Origin: Roseivirga sp.
GTDB lineage: Bacteria > Bacteroidota > Bacteroidia > Cytophagales > Cyclobacteriaceae
Assembly: GCA_021404565.1 (NCBI GenBank)
Contig: JAAWWF010000004.1
Span: forward strand, 339,448 to 403,447
DNA length: 64,000 nucleotides
Direction: 5' to 3'
Notes under the pieces: generated by a model
Database searches by the model: none
Seen by the model: only the letters and a program-made list of their open reading frames with translations
Told to the model about the DNA's origin: nothing
Program-made: the position numbers and the translations under genes
Part shown: one piece after another, positions 54,901 through 64,000 of the stretch
Position numbering within the stretch: position 1 is the stretch's first letter
Layout of the letters: each line of letters opens with the position of its first letter

Positions 54901-55542
54901 ATGTCTCGCACACAGTTAAGCATCAAAAACAGTTCTGACTCACCTGTGGAAGTATTTCTTACTCTCAACACAGTAGCAGGGTCTATCAGTAATGTCAACG
55001 CCATTCCCTTTATATCCCGCATAATTTCAAACTCTCAGGGAGCCTTTATGTTGGACAATGGCCAGACCGTAACCTATATAACTCCACTCGGAGTGGGTTT
55101 ATCAGGAAATATTAGTTTTGGAGAAGCACCCAATGACTGTCCTACTAAGAGATTTCCTTCAGGGATAAATCTGGCCGAGTTTTCATTGAATACCAGTTTT
55201 GGATCGGGCCCGTTAAATGAATCCATAAGTATAAATTGTGTGGCCGGAACCAATGCATTGATTTTCTATGAAATGTCCGGTGGAGGCACATGGAATGCAG
55301 GGGCAACTTATCCGTTAGTTACCCACTTTTTTAATAGAAGCATTGGGAATAATGTCGGAGCAGTTGGTGTGTTTCCTTTCCAATGTGAGACTTGCAATGA
55401 TAACAGTAAGCCACTTTGCATCAATGTGCCCTTGAATGCACCTGTGCCTCCTGTGCCACAAAGTGAGAAGATATGTGAGGTACAAAGAAGTGCGTATTCA
55501 GCCGGGGGAGAAGTTCTAATCCACTTTGCCGACTTTGCATAG
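54901..55542 (+). CDS. Hypothetical protein with conserved-looking cysteines
   Basis: The frame opens at 54829; I choose the ATG at 54901 (MSRTQLSIKNSSDSPVEV) because the upstream 24 residues look non-coding and the base composition changes there. This gives 213 residues with no signal peptide. It begins like proteins with a thaumatin-type or fungal-lectin-like beta sandwich (SIKNSSDSPVEVFLTLN), and has seven Cys, clustered in FQCETCNDNSKPLC. I do not recognise the family with confidence. It stands alone, followed by a strong terminator. Confidence 0.6.
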   Translation: MSRTQLSIKNSSDSPVEVFLTLNTVAGSISNVNAIPFISRIISNSQGAFMLDNGQTVTYITPLGVGLSGNISFGEAPNDCPTKRFPSGINLAEFSLNTSFGSGPLNESISINCVAGTNALIFYEMSGGGTWNAGATYPLVTHFFNRSIGNNVGAVGVFPFQCETCNDNSKPLCINVPLNAPVPPVPQSEKICEVQRSAYSAGGEVLIHFADFA

Positions 55543-55556
55543 TTGCCCAGGAGAAT

Positions 55557-55595
55557 TTCAGAATGGTCTTGATAAGATGCCAAGACCATTCTGAA
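55557..55595. terminator. Strong bidirectional terminator
   Basis: A perfect 15-bp inverted repeat (TTCAGAATGGTCTTG at 55557-55571 and its complement at 55581-55595) with a 9-base loop lies midway between convergent genes, 14 bases after one stop and 31 before the other. A short T-rich stretch follows on each side. The start TTCAGAAT only chances to resemble the TTCAGAACA operator box. Confidence 0.85.
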
Positions 55596-55626
55596 TTAAA
55601 CTTATACAAGTTTGATTTTGTGGATA

Positions 55627-56700
55627 TCAAAATCCATAACCAGCCTTCTGAAGCTCTTTGAGTGTTTTTAAAGGAGTAGGAGGGTTCAGGTAACCTGCCA
55701 GGAACTTGTATATTTTGAGCCTTACCTGCTTGGCGATCCTGGTGTCAATGCGGTCAAAGGCATGTCCTCCGGGGATGTCTTCGTAAATCTCCGATTCAAA
55801 TTTCTTGCCCTCGGCTTTCAGCGATTTGATCAGGTGCTCTACTTCCAGCACATTCACGTCCTCGTCATTTGTATTGGAGTGAACCAGCAAGGGAGTCTGC
55901 AATTTATGAGCCTGCCAGGCAGGAGATCGCTTTTTATACTCTTCCACATCCTGATAGGCCTCCTTGCCAATGTGATAATCGGCTGCGTAAAGCGCTTCAT
56001 AGCCATCTGATTTATAGCCCATCCTGGCAATCAGGTCACTTACGGGAACACCCGCATAACCTACCTTGTACGCTCCCGGATGATTATATAGATTCATCAG
56101 GGTGATGAGTCCGCCATGGCTCCAGCCAAAAATCCCAATCCGGTTCTTATCCACGATGTCATAGTTCTCAACCATATAGTCACGAGAAGCCTTTACATCT
56201 TCCACCTCAAGTCCACCATAGTCAATCAGCTCATAAAATCTACGTCCATAGCCTGTACTTCCACGATACTCCGGTGCAACAACGATATAGCCTTGTGCCA
56301 TCATTTCGCGGATGATGTGGGTATAGAAGGTGTTGAAATTGCTGTGAACACCACCATGAGGCAATACCATCAGCGGGTATTTCTTGTTTGAATCTACTGT
56401 TTTGGGGATAAAGATGTAGGACTTAAACCGCACAGGATTCTGTGCTCCCTGACCTGTCGGATTCTTGATTACTCTCCGTTTGGGGCCGGTGAGTTCTACC
56501 TTGTCGATATGGGCCACATCACCCACTTTGTTGTACCACATAAGGTCGTCTATGCCCTTGTTTACCCCATTGAAGGTATGTCTGAGATTGCGAATCTGGC
56601 TTTGCAGGGATTCTATTTCCTTTTGCAGTTCTTCGTTCGTTTGTCCAACAGCTATGGAGGTGATCAAAAACGCGATGAGCAGGAGGGATAGCTTTTTCAT
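55627..56700 (-). CDS. Exported S9 family prolyl oligopeptidase-like hydrolase
   Basis: A 357-residue protein with a signal peptide (to about residue 19) and a short coiled coil (NEELQKEIESLQSQIRNLR). The hydrolase domain (about 60-345) has the oxyanion strand PLMVLPHGGVHS, a nucleophile elbow GWSHGG (about 187), Asp in SNTNDEDVNVLE and His in GGHAFDR. It lacks the beta-propeller of full S9 enzymes; propeller-less members are exported esterases or peptidases. Unlike the protein at 41787, its catalytic triad is intact. The substrate is unknown. Confidence 0.88.
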   Translation of the reverse strand: MKKLSLLLIAFLITSIAVGQTNEELQKEIESLQSQIRNLRHTFNGVNKGIDDLMWYNKVGDVAHIDKVELTGPKRRVIKNPTGQGAQNPVRFKSYIFIPKTVDSNKKYPLMVLPHGGVHSNFNTFYTHIIREMMAQGYIVVAPEYRGSTGYGRRFYELIDYGGLEVEDVKASRDYMVENYDIVDKNRIGIFGWSHGGLITLMNLYNHPGAYKVGYAGVPVSDLIARMGYKSDGYEALYAADYHIGKEAYQDVEEYKKRSPAWQAHKLQTPLLVHSNTNDEDVNVLEVEHLIKSLKAEGKKFESEIYEDIPGGHAFDRIDTRIAKQVRLKIYKFLAGYLNPPTPLKTLKELQKAGYGF

Positions 56701-57215
56701 TTCAGGTCTCGGTTGATGTGTGAAAGTCTGAATATAATCAAGGATGAGGACCTGCCTTATGCCTATTACACCAGCGGAACAGAATGTATTTTATCTAACT
56801 TTCCTATCCTCGTACCAATCAGAAAAGGTCTTTTGTGTCTTGTAAGTGTCCTTTAAGGCCCTATTGATCATATAGAGAAATAATACTGAAGCAATGGTAA
56901 AACTTTAAATCCACATGCTACTCTCAATAAACTTAGTGTCGGTCAATTTTTAAACCCCGGGTAAGTTGGCAGGTTTTGGGGTATGACTAAACTCAAACAC
57001 GGGAATAGCCTTAGATATGTGAGATGTTTTGTATCATAGATATCCGGGATTACACACAGCTTCAGGCTTGACTTGATATTCTTGTAACGGCTTATGAAAT
57101 GTCTATTCCAAATAAATCAATTCATCATGCTCACCTTTTCTGGTGAATAAGTACTCAGTATTATAGCCCGCTGTCAAATGGGGTGCCTATGAATATTCTT
57201 ATCTTCAATCACTAT
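56701..57215. other. Divergent intergenic region, no gene recognised
   Basis: This 515-bp stretch separates the divergent S9 hydrolase gene and the coiled-coil barrel gene, and should contain both promoters. It is AT-rich and I find no repeat, RNA gene, operator box or convincing promoter consensus. Confidence 0.4.
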
Positions 57216-58703
57216 ATGAAAAGGTTGACATTTATACTATTGCTCTGCATTTTGACCCTACCTCTACTCGCACAAGAAGGACCTGGTGAGCCGCTGGCTA
57301 TTGAGAAAATGACGGAAGAGCTGTCATCTGCCAACAAGACTCTTCAAAAGGAAATGGCCAAACTTGAAAAGAAACTGAATAAGTTGCTGAGGAACAAGGT
57401 TGCGTCATTGAACCCTGGACAGTTAGATTCACTTACCAAGTTTCAATTGCCTGTTGCCTCGGTAGATTCAATTAAAGACTTAGCCAAGGTGATCAGGATA
57501 CCGGAACCTGGTACTGATCAGTTAGGAATTGATAAACTAACAACTAAAGTCGATTCCCTCGCAGGTTTGCTTGACGTGAACAAACTCTCTTTAGAAAAAT
57601 ACCTGGGAGCCAAACTCAATGGTCAGTTTCTCGATTCACTACAGTCACTGATGCCCGATACGGAGCTGGGAAAGATAGGTGAACTACAAAGTAAAATACT
57701 CAGCAGTAGCAAGATCACGCCCCCTGACCTTGACATAGCTAAACAATTGCAGGTAACCATTACGGAACTGGATGAACTCAAACTGCTTTACGCGAAGATC
57801 AAACTACCAGAACTGAACGGACCAAATCTTGAGTCGGTACTGTCTGATGATATCATACCCAAAGGCAGGTTTGACAAACTGATGAAAAAAGCAGGGAGCT
57901 TTGAGGAAATTCTGGACAAATACACAGCCGAATTCGAGAACTGGGATCAGAAGTTGCTCGAACGGGTTACAAGCCTGGAAGAGGTGGCCAAAATTCAAAA
58001 GTTGAAAGACAGAATTGATAAGTATGAGTTTCTACCCGAGGGGTATCGCAAAAACATGGACGGCATGCAGACCAACGATTTTGTTAAAAAGAAACTGGAA
58101 GCCAAGGCCGAAGAATTGAAAAAGGTCGGAGCCAAAAGTCTACAGGAGAAACTTGACGCAGCCCAGGCGAAAATCTCAGAAGCCAAAGAGAAATTTCCTT
58201 CATTGGAAAGTGTGGAGGAAGCCCCGAAACGGCCCGAAAACCCTTATAAAGGAGATCCATTTTTGAAACGCCTTAAGCTTGGCGGTAATTTTCAGGTCAA
58301 TCGCCAGGAGCCTGCTTCTGTTGATGCTTCACTTAGGGTAAGCTACCTGATGAATCAAAATGCCCGATTTGGTTTCGGAGGATCTTACCGGATCGGGACG
58401 GAAAAAAGGCTGAAGTTTAATTTTGACGATCAGGTATTGGGCCTCAAAACTTTCTTTGATTACACCATTTTCAGGTCTGTTTATGCAGAAGCTCTGTATG
58501 AGTGGAACCTTTCAGAAGTACCTGCGCAAGATGATGTCAGTTTCGGGAAGCAATGGAAACAGAGCGGAATGTTGGGTTTAGGCAATCGCTTTAAAGTCTC
58601 CAAAAAAGTTAACGGTAATTTCATTGCCCTCTACAATTTCTTCCATGATGAAACGAGTCCACATCCCAATCCCTGGGTGGTCAGGTTTGGTTTTGAACTT
58701 TAA
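57216..58703 (+). CDS. Exported coiled-coil protein with a C-terminal outer-membrane barrel-like region
   Basis: The frame opens earlier (57183) but the ATG at 57216 begins the signal peptide (MKRLTFILLLCILTLPLLAQ), so 495 residues. Residues about 30-340 are almost wholly helical and charged, with leucine-spaced repeats (TEELSSANKTLQKEMAKLEK, then KLDAAQAKISEAKEKFPSL). The last 145 residues switch to alternating beta strands (GGNFQVNRQE, ARFGFGGSYRIG, VYAEALYEWN, WVVRFGFEL) and end in a terminal Leu-rich strand as in outer-membrane barrels. No family is recognised. It precedes, by 852 bp, the YD/RHS-like locus and may be its outer-membrane partner (inference). Confidence 0.72.
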   Translation: MKRLTFILLLCILTLPLLAQEGPGEPLAIEKMTEELSSANKTLQKEMAKLEKKLNKLLRNKVASLNPGQLDSLTKFQLPVASVDSIKDLAKVIRIPEPGTDQLGIDKLTTKVDSLAGLLDVNKLSLEKYLGAKLNGQFLDSLQSLMPDTELGKIGELQSKILSSSKITPPDLDIAKQLQVTITELDELKLLYAKIKLPELNGPNLESVLSDDIIPKGRFDKLMKKAGSFEEILDKYTAEFENWDQKLLERVTSLEEVAKIQKLKDRIDKYEFLPEGYRKNMDGMQTNDFVKKKLEAKAEELKKVGAKSLQEKLDAAQAKISEAKEKFPSLESVEEAPKRPENPYKGDPFLKRLKLGGNFQVNRQEPASVDASLRVSYLMNQNARFGFGGSYRIGTEKRLKFNFDDQVLGLKTFFDYTIFRSVYAEALYEWNLSEVPAQDDVSFGKQWKQSGMLGLGNRFKVSKKVNGNFIALYNFFHDETSPHPNPWVVRFGFEL

Positions 58704-59555
58704 GTGTTGTGCTAACATCTTAAACCCTTGTCCGAAAACTAGAAATCCTTTATGACAATATCAGAGCTTTGCTTTTGAAAGAGTTGACGAGGAACACTAA
58801 TGGCACCTGCTCAACGATAAAACTCTGACTCAGATTCGACATTTGCTTAACATTCACCTTGTGAAAATGTCTCGGTTTTGTAACAGGGGTACATTAACTC
58901 AGCTTTGATCTGCCTTCATGCTTCCCTATGGTAACACTGCTCCGGCTGATAAATGGAGAATAGATTTTAATAGTGCAGGGTTCGATTCAACTATATGATG
59001 TTGCATAGGAATACAATCCGATGCCAAAATCTTCTCTGCGAGTGTTACGAATTACTTATCAGTTCAAATCTCGTGTAAACTTGCTGCCAGGGTATGATTA
59101 TTTAATTCTGTCTGTTAGTCTGCTTGTCGATAGGTAGAGATAGCGGTTCCAGAGAACTTTATAGACAGACCCTATTTACATAAGCGGCAGACTTGAAATA
59201 CTCAATAGAGGCGTTTCAGGGTGCTTATTTCTTATATGAGAGAGCAGAAAGAAGGCCTGGCCTTCATTTATTTTTCCAGGTCGATTTTTCAGGTTGAAAA
59301 TTTTTAATAAAAAAATCAGGGTTGTTGCTCACCTTTTGGTTCTGCTCCTTACTAAGTAATGAAAGCCAGAATCTGAAACCAACATCAGAGTGTCCGTGAA
59401 AGGTTTTGGTAACATCAAATCTAACGTGAACGAAATCGAGAGTGCCATCTCGATCCTTTGTTTTAGGTATTTGCCTTAAGCGAAAGCCTGGCGAGTATAA
59501 GTCTGATGTTCTGAAATACGATTGGCTAAAAAACGATAAACCTCAAACAACCAAT
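58704..59555. other. Long intergenic stretch before the YD/RHS-like locus
   Basis: This 852-bp region has no coding frame I can support. The only structure seen is a 7-bp inverted repeat (ATCGAGA at 59435-59441 and TCTCGAT at 59448-59454) followed by a short T-rich stretch, possibly a leader hairpin of the following gene. No RNA gene was recognised. Confidence 0.45.
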
Positions 59556-62500
59556 ATGAAAAGGATTTTACTCTTCACATTCATCCTTTGCACAGTGTCA
59601 TTCGGACTGTTTGCCCAGGGACCTCAACCTCCCGAGGTGACTGTGATACCACCTTCGCCTAATGTGGCCGCCATGAACAAGTTTGTGGATTTGCCGGTCA
59701 GTCATTATACCGGTACACCAAGTATTCAGGTGCCCATTTATGTTCTGAAGACGCCACAGCTGAGCCTGCCGATTAATCTGAGTTATCATGCTTCAGGCTG
59801 GAGAGTGGAAGAACACGCCAGCTGGATAGGAGCAGGCTGGAGTCTAAGCGCAGGTGGTGCCATTAGCCGTACCGTGCGCGGACTACCCGATGAGTACCGG
59901 GAGAGCGCAGTCAACCAGCGAGGTAGAAAAGGCTATTTATACAATGACAAGCTGTTTCTCAATGATAATACCATTGATCATGCTCAGTTTGACAATTGTG
60001 ATTCCGAAGAAAACTACATTATCACCCCCGGCTTTGCCGTAACCACAGCAGATTCGGTGGCTAATGGTCTGCTCGATTTGCAACCCGATTTATTCTCATA
60101 CAGTTTTCCTGGCGGCAGCGGTAAGTTCGTGCTCAACCGTGACGGACAGCCTGTAAAATATACCCTGGATGATGTTGAGTTTACCCAACATGTATTCTCA
60201 AGCAAGCCAGACTGGCCTGTATTGACAGGAACCGAAGATACTTACGTTTGGGTATTAACCGGCCCGGACGGTACCCAATACACCTTTAATAAGACCGAAA
60301 GAACCTACACTGAAACCGAATGTGGCAGTAGTGATTCACCTTATACACTGCCCACAGTTCCTGAACATCAGAGTACCTGGCATCTCCAGGAAATCACCAA
60401 TAACGGAGACTGGATCAGGTTTGAATACGAAGAAGAAATTCAGCAATACGACCAGAGACTCTCCACTACGGGCAGTTTCAGGGTAAAAGTATATGGAGAT
60501 CAATCTAAGTCAGGTCCCTTGTCTACTATCAATATCTGTAGCAATCAATCTGTGACACATGCCAAAAGGCTTTCGCGCATCACAAGTTCCAATGGCTACG
60601 AAGTCACTTTCAAAGAATCGGCTACCGAACGAATTGATTTAACCGGCAGCAAACGACTCGAAGAGATCATTGTAAAGCGAGACGGAGTCTTTGTGCAGAA
60701 ATTCAAGCTTTTTAATGACAGCTATTTCGGTTCAAACACCAAGCTAAAACTGGATGCTGTAGTGCAACAGGATGAGAGCGGTAATTCCCTGCCGGGTTAC
60801 GAGTTTGAGTACCACAACCCAACCGGAGTACCTTCAATGACCAGCAAAGCCCAGGATTACTGGGGTTTTTATAATAAAAAATCAGGTAATACAGGCCTGA
60901 TTCCAAGGTATCGTAATGAAGAACTGGACCTTAACGGACTGGCCAATGCCAACAGGAGTGTGCATTTGGATGGAACCAGTACCGGAGTACTCAAGAAAAT
61001 GACCTACCCAACAGGAGGAAGCACTTCTTTTGACTATGAAAGCCATGAACATGCTGCCGGACCAGATGATCTGACTGAAGCGACTGCTTTGGCCGGAGCC
61101 TCAGCCCCCTCTGGCAGTACCGATGAACAGTCATCAAGATTTACCCTTGACCGAGGAACATATGTGACCTTTGATATAAACTCCGATGAAGAAGATGGGG
61201 CAGGGTATGCCGAGATCAGAAAGAAGAACGAAAGCACTGGAGAGTTCGAACTCTATAATCTGACCAACTATGAGGTAACGCAGATTGGCGCTCCTCAAAA
61301 CAGAAGGTTTTTAGAAGCAGGGGAATATGAGTTGTATGCCTTTAGTGACGGACAACCCCAGTCCATCAAGGCTGAGTACGAGTTCAAAGACCCCTCCGGG
61401 ATCAATGTTGTCACCGGTGGTCTACGAATAAAAACCATCACCTTTTACGACCCCTTTACCAATGCCTCCATTACCAAGTCTTATACCTACAGATTGGGCG
61501 AATCACTAAAATCCAGTGGCAACCTGTTCATCCCGGCCCTTATGGGAGGAGAATACTCTTATAATGAAGTAGGCACAGGGCAGGGGATGGAGAACACCAC
61601 CTGTACCACCGATGCCAGGATTACATCTGTGAGCCTGAACACAAGCTCCATTGTACCTACAGGACTGTTTCAGGGAGGCCATATAGGTTACAGTGAGGTG
61701 AAAGAATTCTATGGGCTGGAAAATGTACCCACAGGTTGTGCAGGCAATGATGAGCCCTGCCCCGAAGGTATTTCTTCAGAGTTGCTCTTTGGTATTCCCG
61801 CCAACGGCAGGACCAATGGTATGATTGTTCACCAGTTTATAAATGAATTGCCGGAATACGCCTTCCGCTTCCCACTGGTGATTCAGAACGATGTGAGTCA
61901 TCGTAATGGTAAAAAGCTCAGTGAAACTGTATATGCCAATGAAGGAGGCAGCCTCAATCCATTAACCAATACACGCTATATCTACCAGGAACAGACCTAT
62001 GAAGGCTTAGGCCTGGTCTGGGGCATGAACTTAAAGAGGGAAACCACCAGGACTTGTTTTAACTGTGATTCAGATTTTGGTAGTGATTTCAGGTTCAATC
62101 AGTACAAGATAGAGCCCAAGTGGCATTATCTGACCCAGACTATCGAAACAGAGTATGATCAATTCCAACGAGAATTATCTACTGCCACTGAAAATGAGTA
62201 TGCATCTCAGGTATCTGCGGATATGCCACCGGATCACTTTCAGCTAACCGGAAAGAATTGGCAGAACAGCCAGGGAAGTATAGTACGCGATGCTTACGTA
62301 CGCGATGCTGTGCATCCTGCATTGATTCTCAGAAATGAACGCTATGTAAACGATAATCAGGTTTCGGGAATTGAAACAGGTTATCACGGTAAGCTACCGT
62401 CCAGTATAGCCAAATGGGATAGAGGGGGGACCTATTATCCGCTAAGAATCTACGCCTACAGCAATAACAAGGTGATCTCTTCAGCCGAGTTCCCCATATC

Positions 62501-62888
62501 CAGTGATGTGAATCAGTCCTATGGACTTAAAAAAGCATACATCTGGGCTTATGGCAATGAGTATCCTGTAGCGGAGATTTCCAACATGTCCTTTGATGAA
62601 CTGGAAGCCCTGGTAGGAGCTGCAACCATTACATCGGTTAACAACAGCTCGGACAACAGCTTGCTAAGAACCGAACTGGACAATATACGAGCAGCGCTGC
62701 CGGAAAGTGCTTTTATGAAGACCTATCTCTACACAGGCTGGGGGGGTACGGTGTCGCAGACATCGGTGGATAACCTGGAGACGAAATACACCTATGACAG
62801 CTTCAACAGGCTCAGGACCATACTGGATAAGGATGACAATATCCTGAAGGTATATGACTATGGATATCGATTAACTACTGGAAACTAA
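59556..62888 (+). CDS. Large exported YD/RHS-like surface protein
   Basis: The frame opens at 59442; I choose the ATG at 59556, which begins a signal peptide (MKRILLFTFILCTVSFGLFA). This gives 1110 residues. The N-terminus (LPVSHYTGTPSIQVPIYVLK, then LSYHASGWRVEEHASWIGAG) is a pattern common to Bacteroidota proteins of the YD-repeat/RHS type. The C-terminal end TYDSFNRLRTILDKDDNILK is one YD repeat. Middle regions are Tyr- and Gly-rich beta strands. It lacks a T9SS tail. YD/RHS proteins form hollow shells around toxins or act as surface scaffolds; which applies here is unknown. It is followed one base later by the next gene. Confidence 0.82.
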   Translation: MKRILLFTFILCTVSFGLFAQGPQPPEVTVIPPSPNVAAMNKFVDLPVSHYTGTPSIQVPIYVLKTPQLSLPINLSYHASGWRVEEHASWIGAGWSLSAGGAISRTVRGLPDEYRESAVNQRGRKGYLYNDKLFLNDNTIDHAQFDNCDSEENYIITPGFAVTTADSVANGLLDLQPDLFSYSFPGGSGKFVLNRDGQPVKYTLDDVEFTQHVFSSKPDWPVLTGTEDTYVWVLTGPDGTQYTFNKTERTYTETECGSSDSPYTLPTVPEHQSTWHLQEITNNGDWIRFEYEEEIQQYDQRLSTTGSFRVKVYGDQSKSGPLSTINICSNQSVTHAKRLSRITSSNGYEVTFKESATERIDLTGSKRLEEIIVKRDGVFVQKFKLFNDSYFGSNTKLKLDAVVQQDESGNSLPGYEFEYHNPTGVPSMTSKAQDYWGFYNKKSGNTGLIPRYRNEELDLNGLANANRSVHLDGTSTGVLKKMTYPTGGSTSFDYESHEHAAGPDDLTEATALAGASAPSGSTDEQSSRFTLDRGTYVTFDINSDEEDGAGYAEIRKKNESTGEFELYNLTNYEVTQIGAPQNRRFLEAGEYELYAFSDGQPQSIKAEYEFKDPSGINVVTGGLRIKTITFYDPFTNASITKSYTYRLGESLKSSGNLFIPALMGGEYSYNEVGTGQGMENTTCTTDARITSVSLNTSSIVPTGLFQGGHIGYSEVKEFYGLENVPTGCAGNDEPCPEGISSELLFGIPANGRTNGMIVHQFINELPEYAFRFPLVIQNDVSHRNGKKLSETVYANEGGSLNPLTNTRYIYQEQTYEGLGLVWGMNLKRETTRTCFNCDSDFGSDFRFNQYKIEPKWHYLTQTIETEYDQFQRELSTATENEYASQVSADMPPDHFQLTGKNWQNSQGSIVRDAYVRDAVHPALILRNERYVNDNQVSGIETGYHGKLPSSIAKWDRGGTYYPLRIYAYSNNKVISSAEFPISSDVNQSYGLKKAYIWAYGNEYPVAEISNMSFDELEALVGAATITSVNNSSDNSLLRTELDNIRAALPESAFMKTYLYTGWGGTVSQTSVDNLETKYTYDSFNRLRTILDKDDNILKVYDYGYRLTTGN

Positions 62889-62889
62889 G

Positions 62890-64000
62890 ATGAAGATGAA
62901 GAAGAGAAATCAGCTTGTTACCGGGTTTTTGAGAGCCCTGGCACTTGTTTTTGTCCTGTTTTCAGGACCTCAGCTAATCGGACAGATCGAAGGTGAAACA
63001 GATCTTGATATACCTGTAACTACTACGGTGAGCACCTGTGCAGGACAAGCCGCCACCGTTACTGCCAGTCAGGGTGGAAATGACGTGAGTTACTATAGGT
63101 GGTACACCAACGAATTAGGGGGAAGTTCCATTCACACAGGTGCGAATTTGACGAGGACAGTATCTACCACTACGACCTTTTGGGTTGAATCGGTAAGCGC
63201 ATTAGGGAATGTTGGTCCGGCCAGGGCGCCTGCCTCTATTTTAGTGAACGCTCTTAGTAATGCGACAGTCCATAGCTCCAGTACACTGGTTGTCTGTGTA
63301 AATGGCACTGCTCAGATCAATGTCTATGGAGGTACTTCTTATCGCTGGTATAGTAGTGCTACGGCCACCTCAATCATCCCGGGTAGTCCTACCGGAACAG
63401 GTTCGAGTACTTACAGCCCTGTGGTATCAGCCGCCAGTACTGATTTTTACGTGGCCGCACTGAATGCTGAGGGCTGTGAAGAACCTGCTGCTTCAAGAAC
63501 CAAGGTGACCGTCACAACAGCACCGGGAGTAGCAAAACCACTAATTGAGCTGGCTTCCGGTTCCTGTGTGGGCCAGAATGTGTTTGCAGTTCGCCTGACT
63601 AATAAAGAGTCTCATGTCTCTTATAAAATATTTAAAGATGGGAGTGATCAGGAACTGGCCATCACCCCACGGTCTGAAGGAGGCGATTTGATATGGGATG
63701 TAAACAGCACAGGTACATACCATGTAGAAGGTACTTCTACAGGTGCCTGTCAGGACTGGGATGAGAGTAGTCCTCTATCGGTTCAACATTTCACCGTTCC
63801 AGGGGCTCCCTTGTTGAACAATGGGGTAACAACCACATTGGAAGGCTGTACCGGAACTACGATTCCGCTTGCCGTTACAGGAGGAAGCAGCTACCGCTGG
63901 GTCAATGCCAATACAGGAGATGATGTTGAGAACGGAAGTGGTCAGTTGATCACAGGCAATCAGATCGATGTCACCCTGTCCAGTGGCACTACCACTTATC
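62890..64000 (+). CDS. Exported Ig-like repeat protein, 3' end off window
   Basis: The ATG at 62890 (or 62896) starts one base after the previous stop and stays open for 370 codons to the window edge. The signal peptide is MKMKKRNQLV followed by a Leu/Val-rich core (LALVFVLFSG). The rest is at least four Ig-like domains of about 90 residues, each with a Cys in its first strand (VSTCAGQAATV, LVVCVNGTAQI, GSCVGQNVF, LEGCTGTTIPL) and a YRWY or SYRW tryptophan (YYRWYTN, YRWYSS, YRWVNA). Such arrays usually begin much larger RHS or adhesin proteins. It is probably cotranscribed with the YD/RHS-like gene. Confidence 0.85.
   Translation, partial: MKMKKRNQLVTGFLRALALVFVLFSGPQLIGQIEGETDLDIPVTTTVSTCAGQAATVTASQGGNDVSYYRWYTNELGGSSIHTGANLTRTVSTTTTFWVESVSALGNVGPARAPASILVNALSNATVHSSSTLVVCVNGTAQINVYGGTSYRWYSSATATSIIPGSPTGTGSSTYSPVVSAASTDFYVAALNAEGCEEPAASRTKVTVTTAPGVAKPLIELASGSCVGQNVFAVRLTNKESHVSYKIFKDGSDQELAITPRSEGGDLIWDVNSTGTYHVEGTSTGACQDWDESSPLSVQHFTVPGAPLLNNGVTTTLEGCTGTTIPLAVTGGSSYRWVNANTGDDVENGSGQLITGNQIDVTLSSGTTTY

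Noticed and set aside
55557..55595. TTCAGAAT at the terminator as an operator half-site
   Set aside because: It differs at the last bases of the box, is part of a perfect 15-bp hairpin, and has no 21-bp direct partner.
59321..59345. Possible reversed boxes (GTTGTTG and GTTCTG) before the YD/RHS-like gene
   Set aside because: The spacing is 15-18 bp, not 21, and the match to the box is poor.
1..64000. Mobile element or phage island around the adhesin genes
   Set aside because: No transposase, integrase, phage gene or tRNA-linked attachment site was found; the only direct repeats are the 114-bp pair, which is better explained by gene duplication.

Overview
The window looks like a chromosomal segment of a free-living Bacteroidota, most likely a marine-type member of the Cytophagales (order-level guess from gene content and moderate GC, not from a marker gene). 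The evidence is two kinds of type IX secretion (T9SS) C-terminal sorting domain, a PorP/SprF-type protein, a hybrid two-component system, weak ribosome binding sites, and a textbook Bacteroidota promoter (TTTG-N19-TAnnTTTG) in front of a tRNA. No phage, insertion sequence, integrase or CRISPR array was seen.

Layout. 1-6.9 kb: minus-strand exported metabolic and surface proteins (Tat-type Gfo/Idh/MocA oxidoreductase, PKD lipoprotein, esterase, DUF885 protein, FG-GAP/ASPIC-UnbV protein with a sorting tail). 7.0-13.8 kb: a tight plus-strand signalling operon of three paralogous HisKA_2 histidine kinases followed by one LytTR response regulator. 14.4-26.0 kb: a 3339-residue secreted protein with about 47 DUF285/BspA-like repeats in four large modules and a type B sorting tail, followed 12 bases later by a PorP/SprF-OmpA fusion that is probably its outer-membrane secretion partner. 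26.6-32.3 kb: a second large surface protein (two LamG-like domains, BNR/sortilin-like repeats, five 303-bp Ig-like repeats, type A sorting tail). 32.4-36.5 kb: a hybrid two-component regulator. 36.5-49.7 kb: mixed genes (YceI/TPR lipoprotein, exported TIR-like protein, amidases, an apparently inactivated S9-like protein, acyltransferase, membrane LytTR regulator, three hypothetical or enzyme genes). 50 kb: tRNA-Asp. 50.2-54.7 kb: Hsp20 and universal stress protein, then a three-gene ABC export operon. 54.9-64 kb: a cysteine-containing hypothetical, an S9 peptidase, and the start of a large YD/RHS-like surface-protein locus that runs off the window.

The most interesting structure is regulatory. 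Both giant surface-protein genes carry, in otherwise unrelated upstream DNA, two pairs of the box TTCAGAACA. In all four pairs the boxes are direct repeats exactly 21 bp apart, and the near pair lies 72-77 bp before the start codon. Paired 9-bp boxes one 21-bp step apart are the usual architecture of LytTR-family operators, and a LytTR regulator with three sensor kinases lies immediately upstream of the first copy. I infer a dedicated 'three kinases - one LytTR regulator - two adhesins' regulon. The second adhesin gene is also bracketed by a 114-bp direct repeat made of a terminator plus the last 14 codons of the hybrid regulator, a trace of past duplication or insertion.
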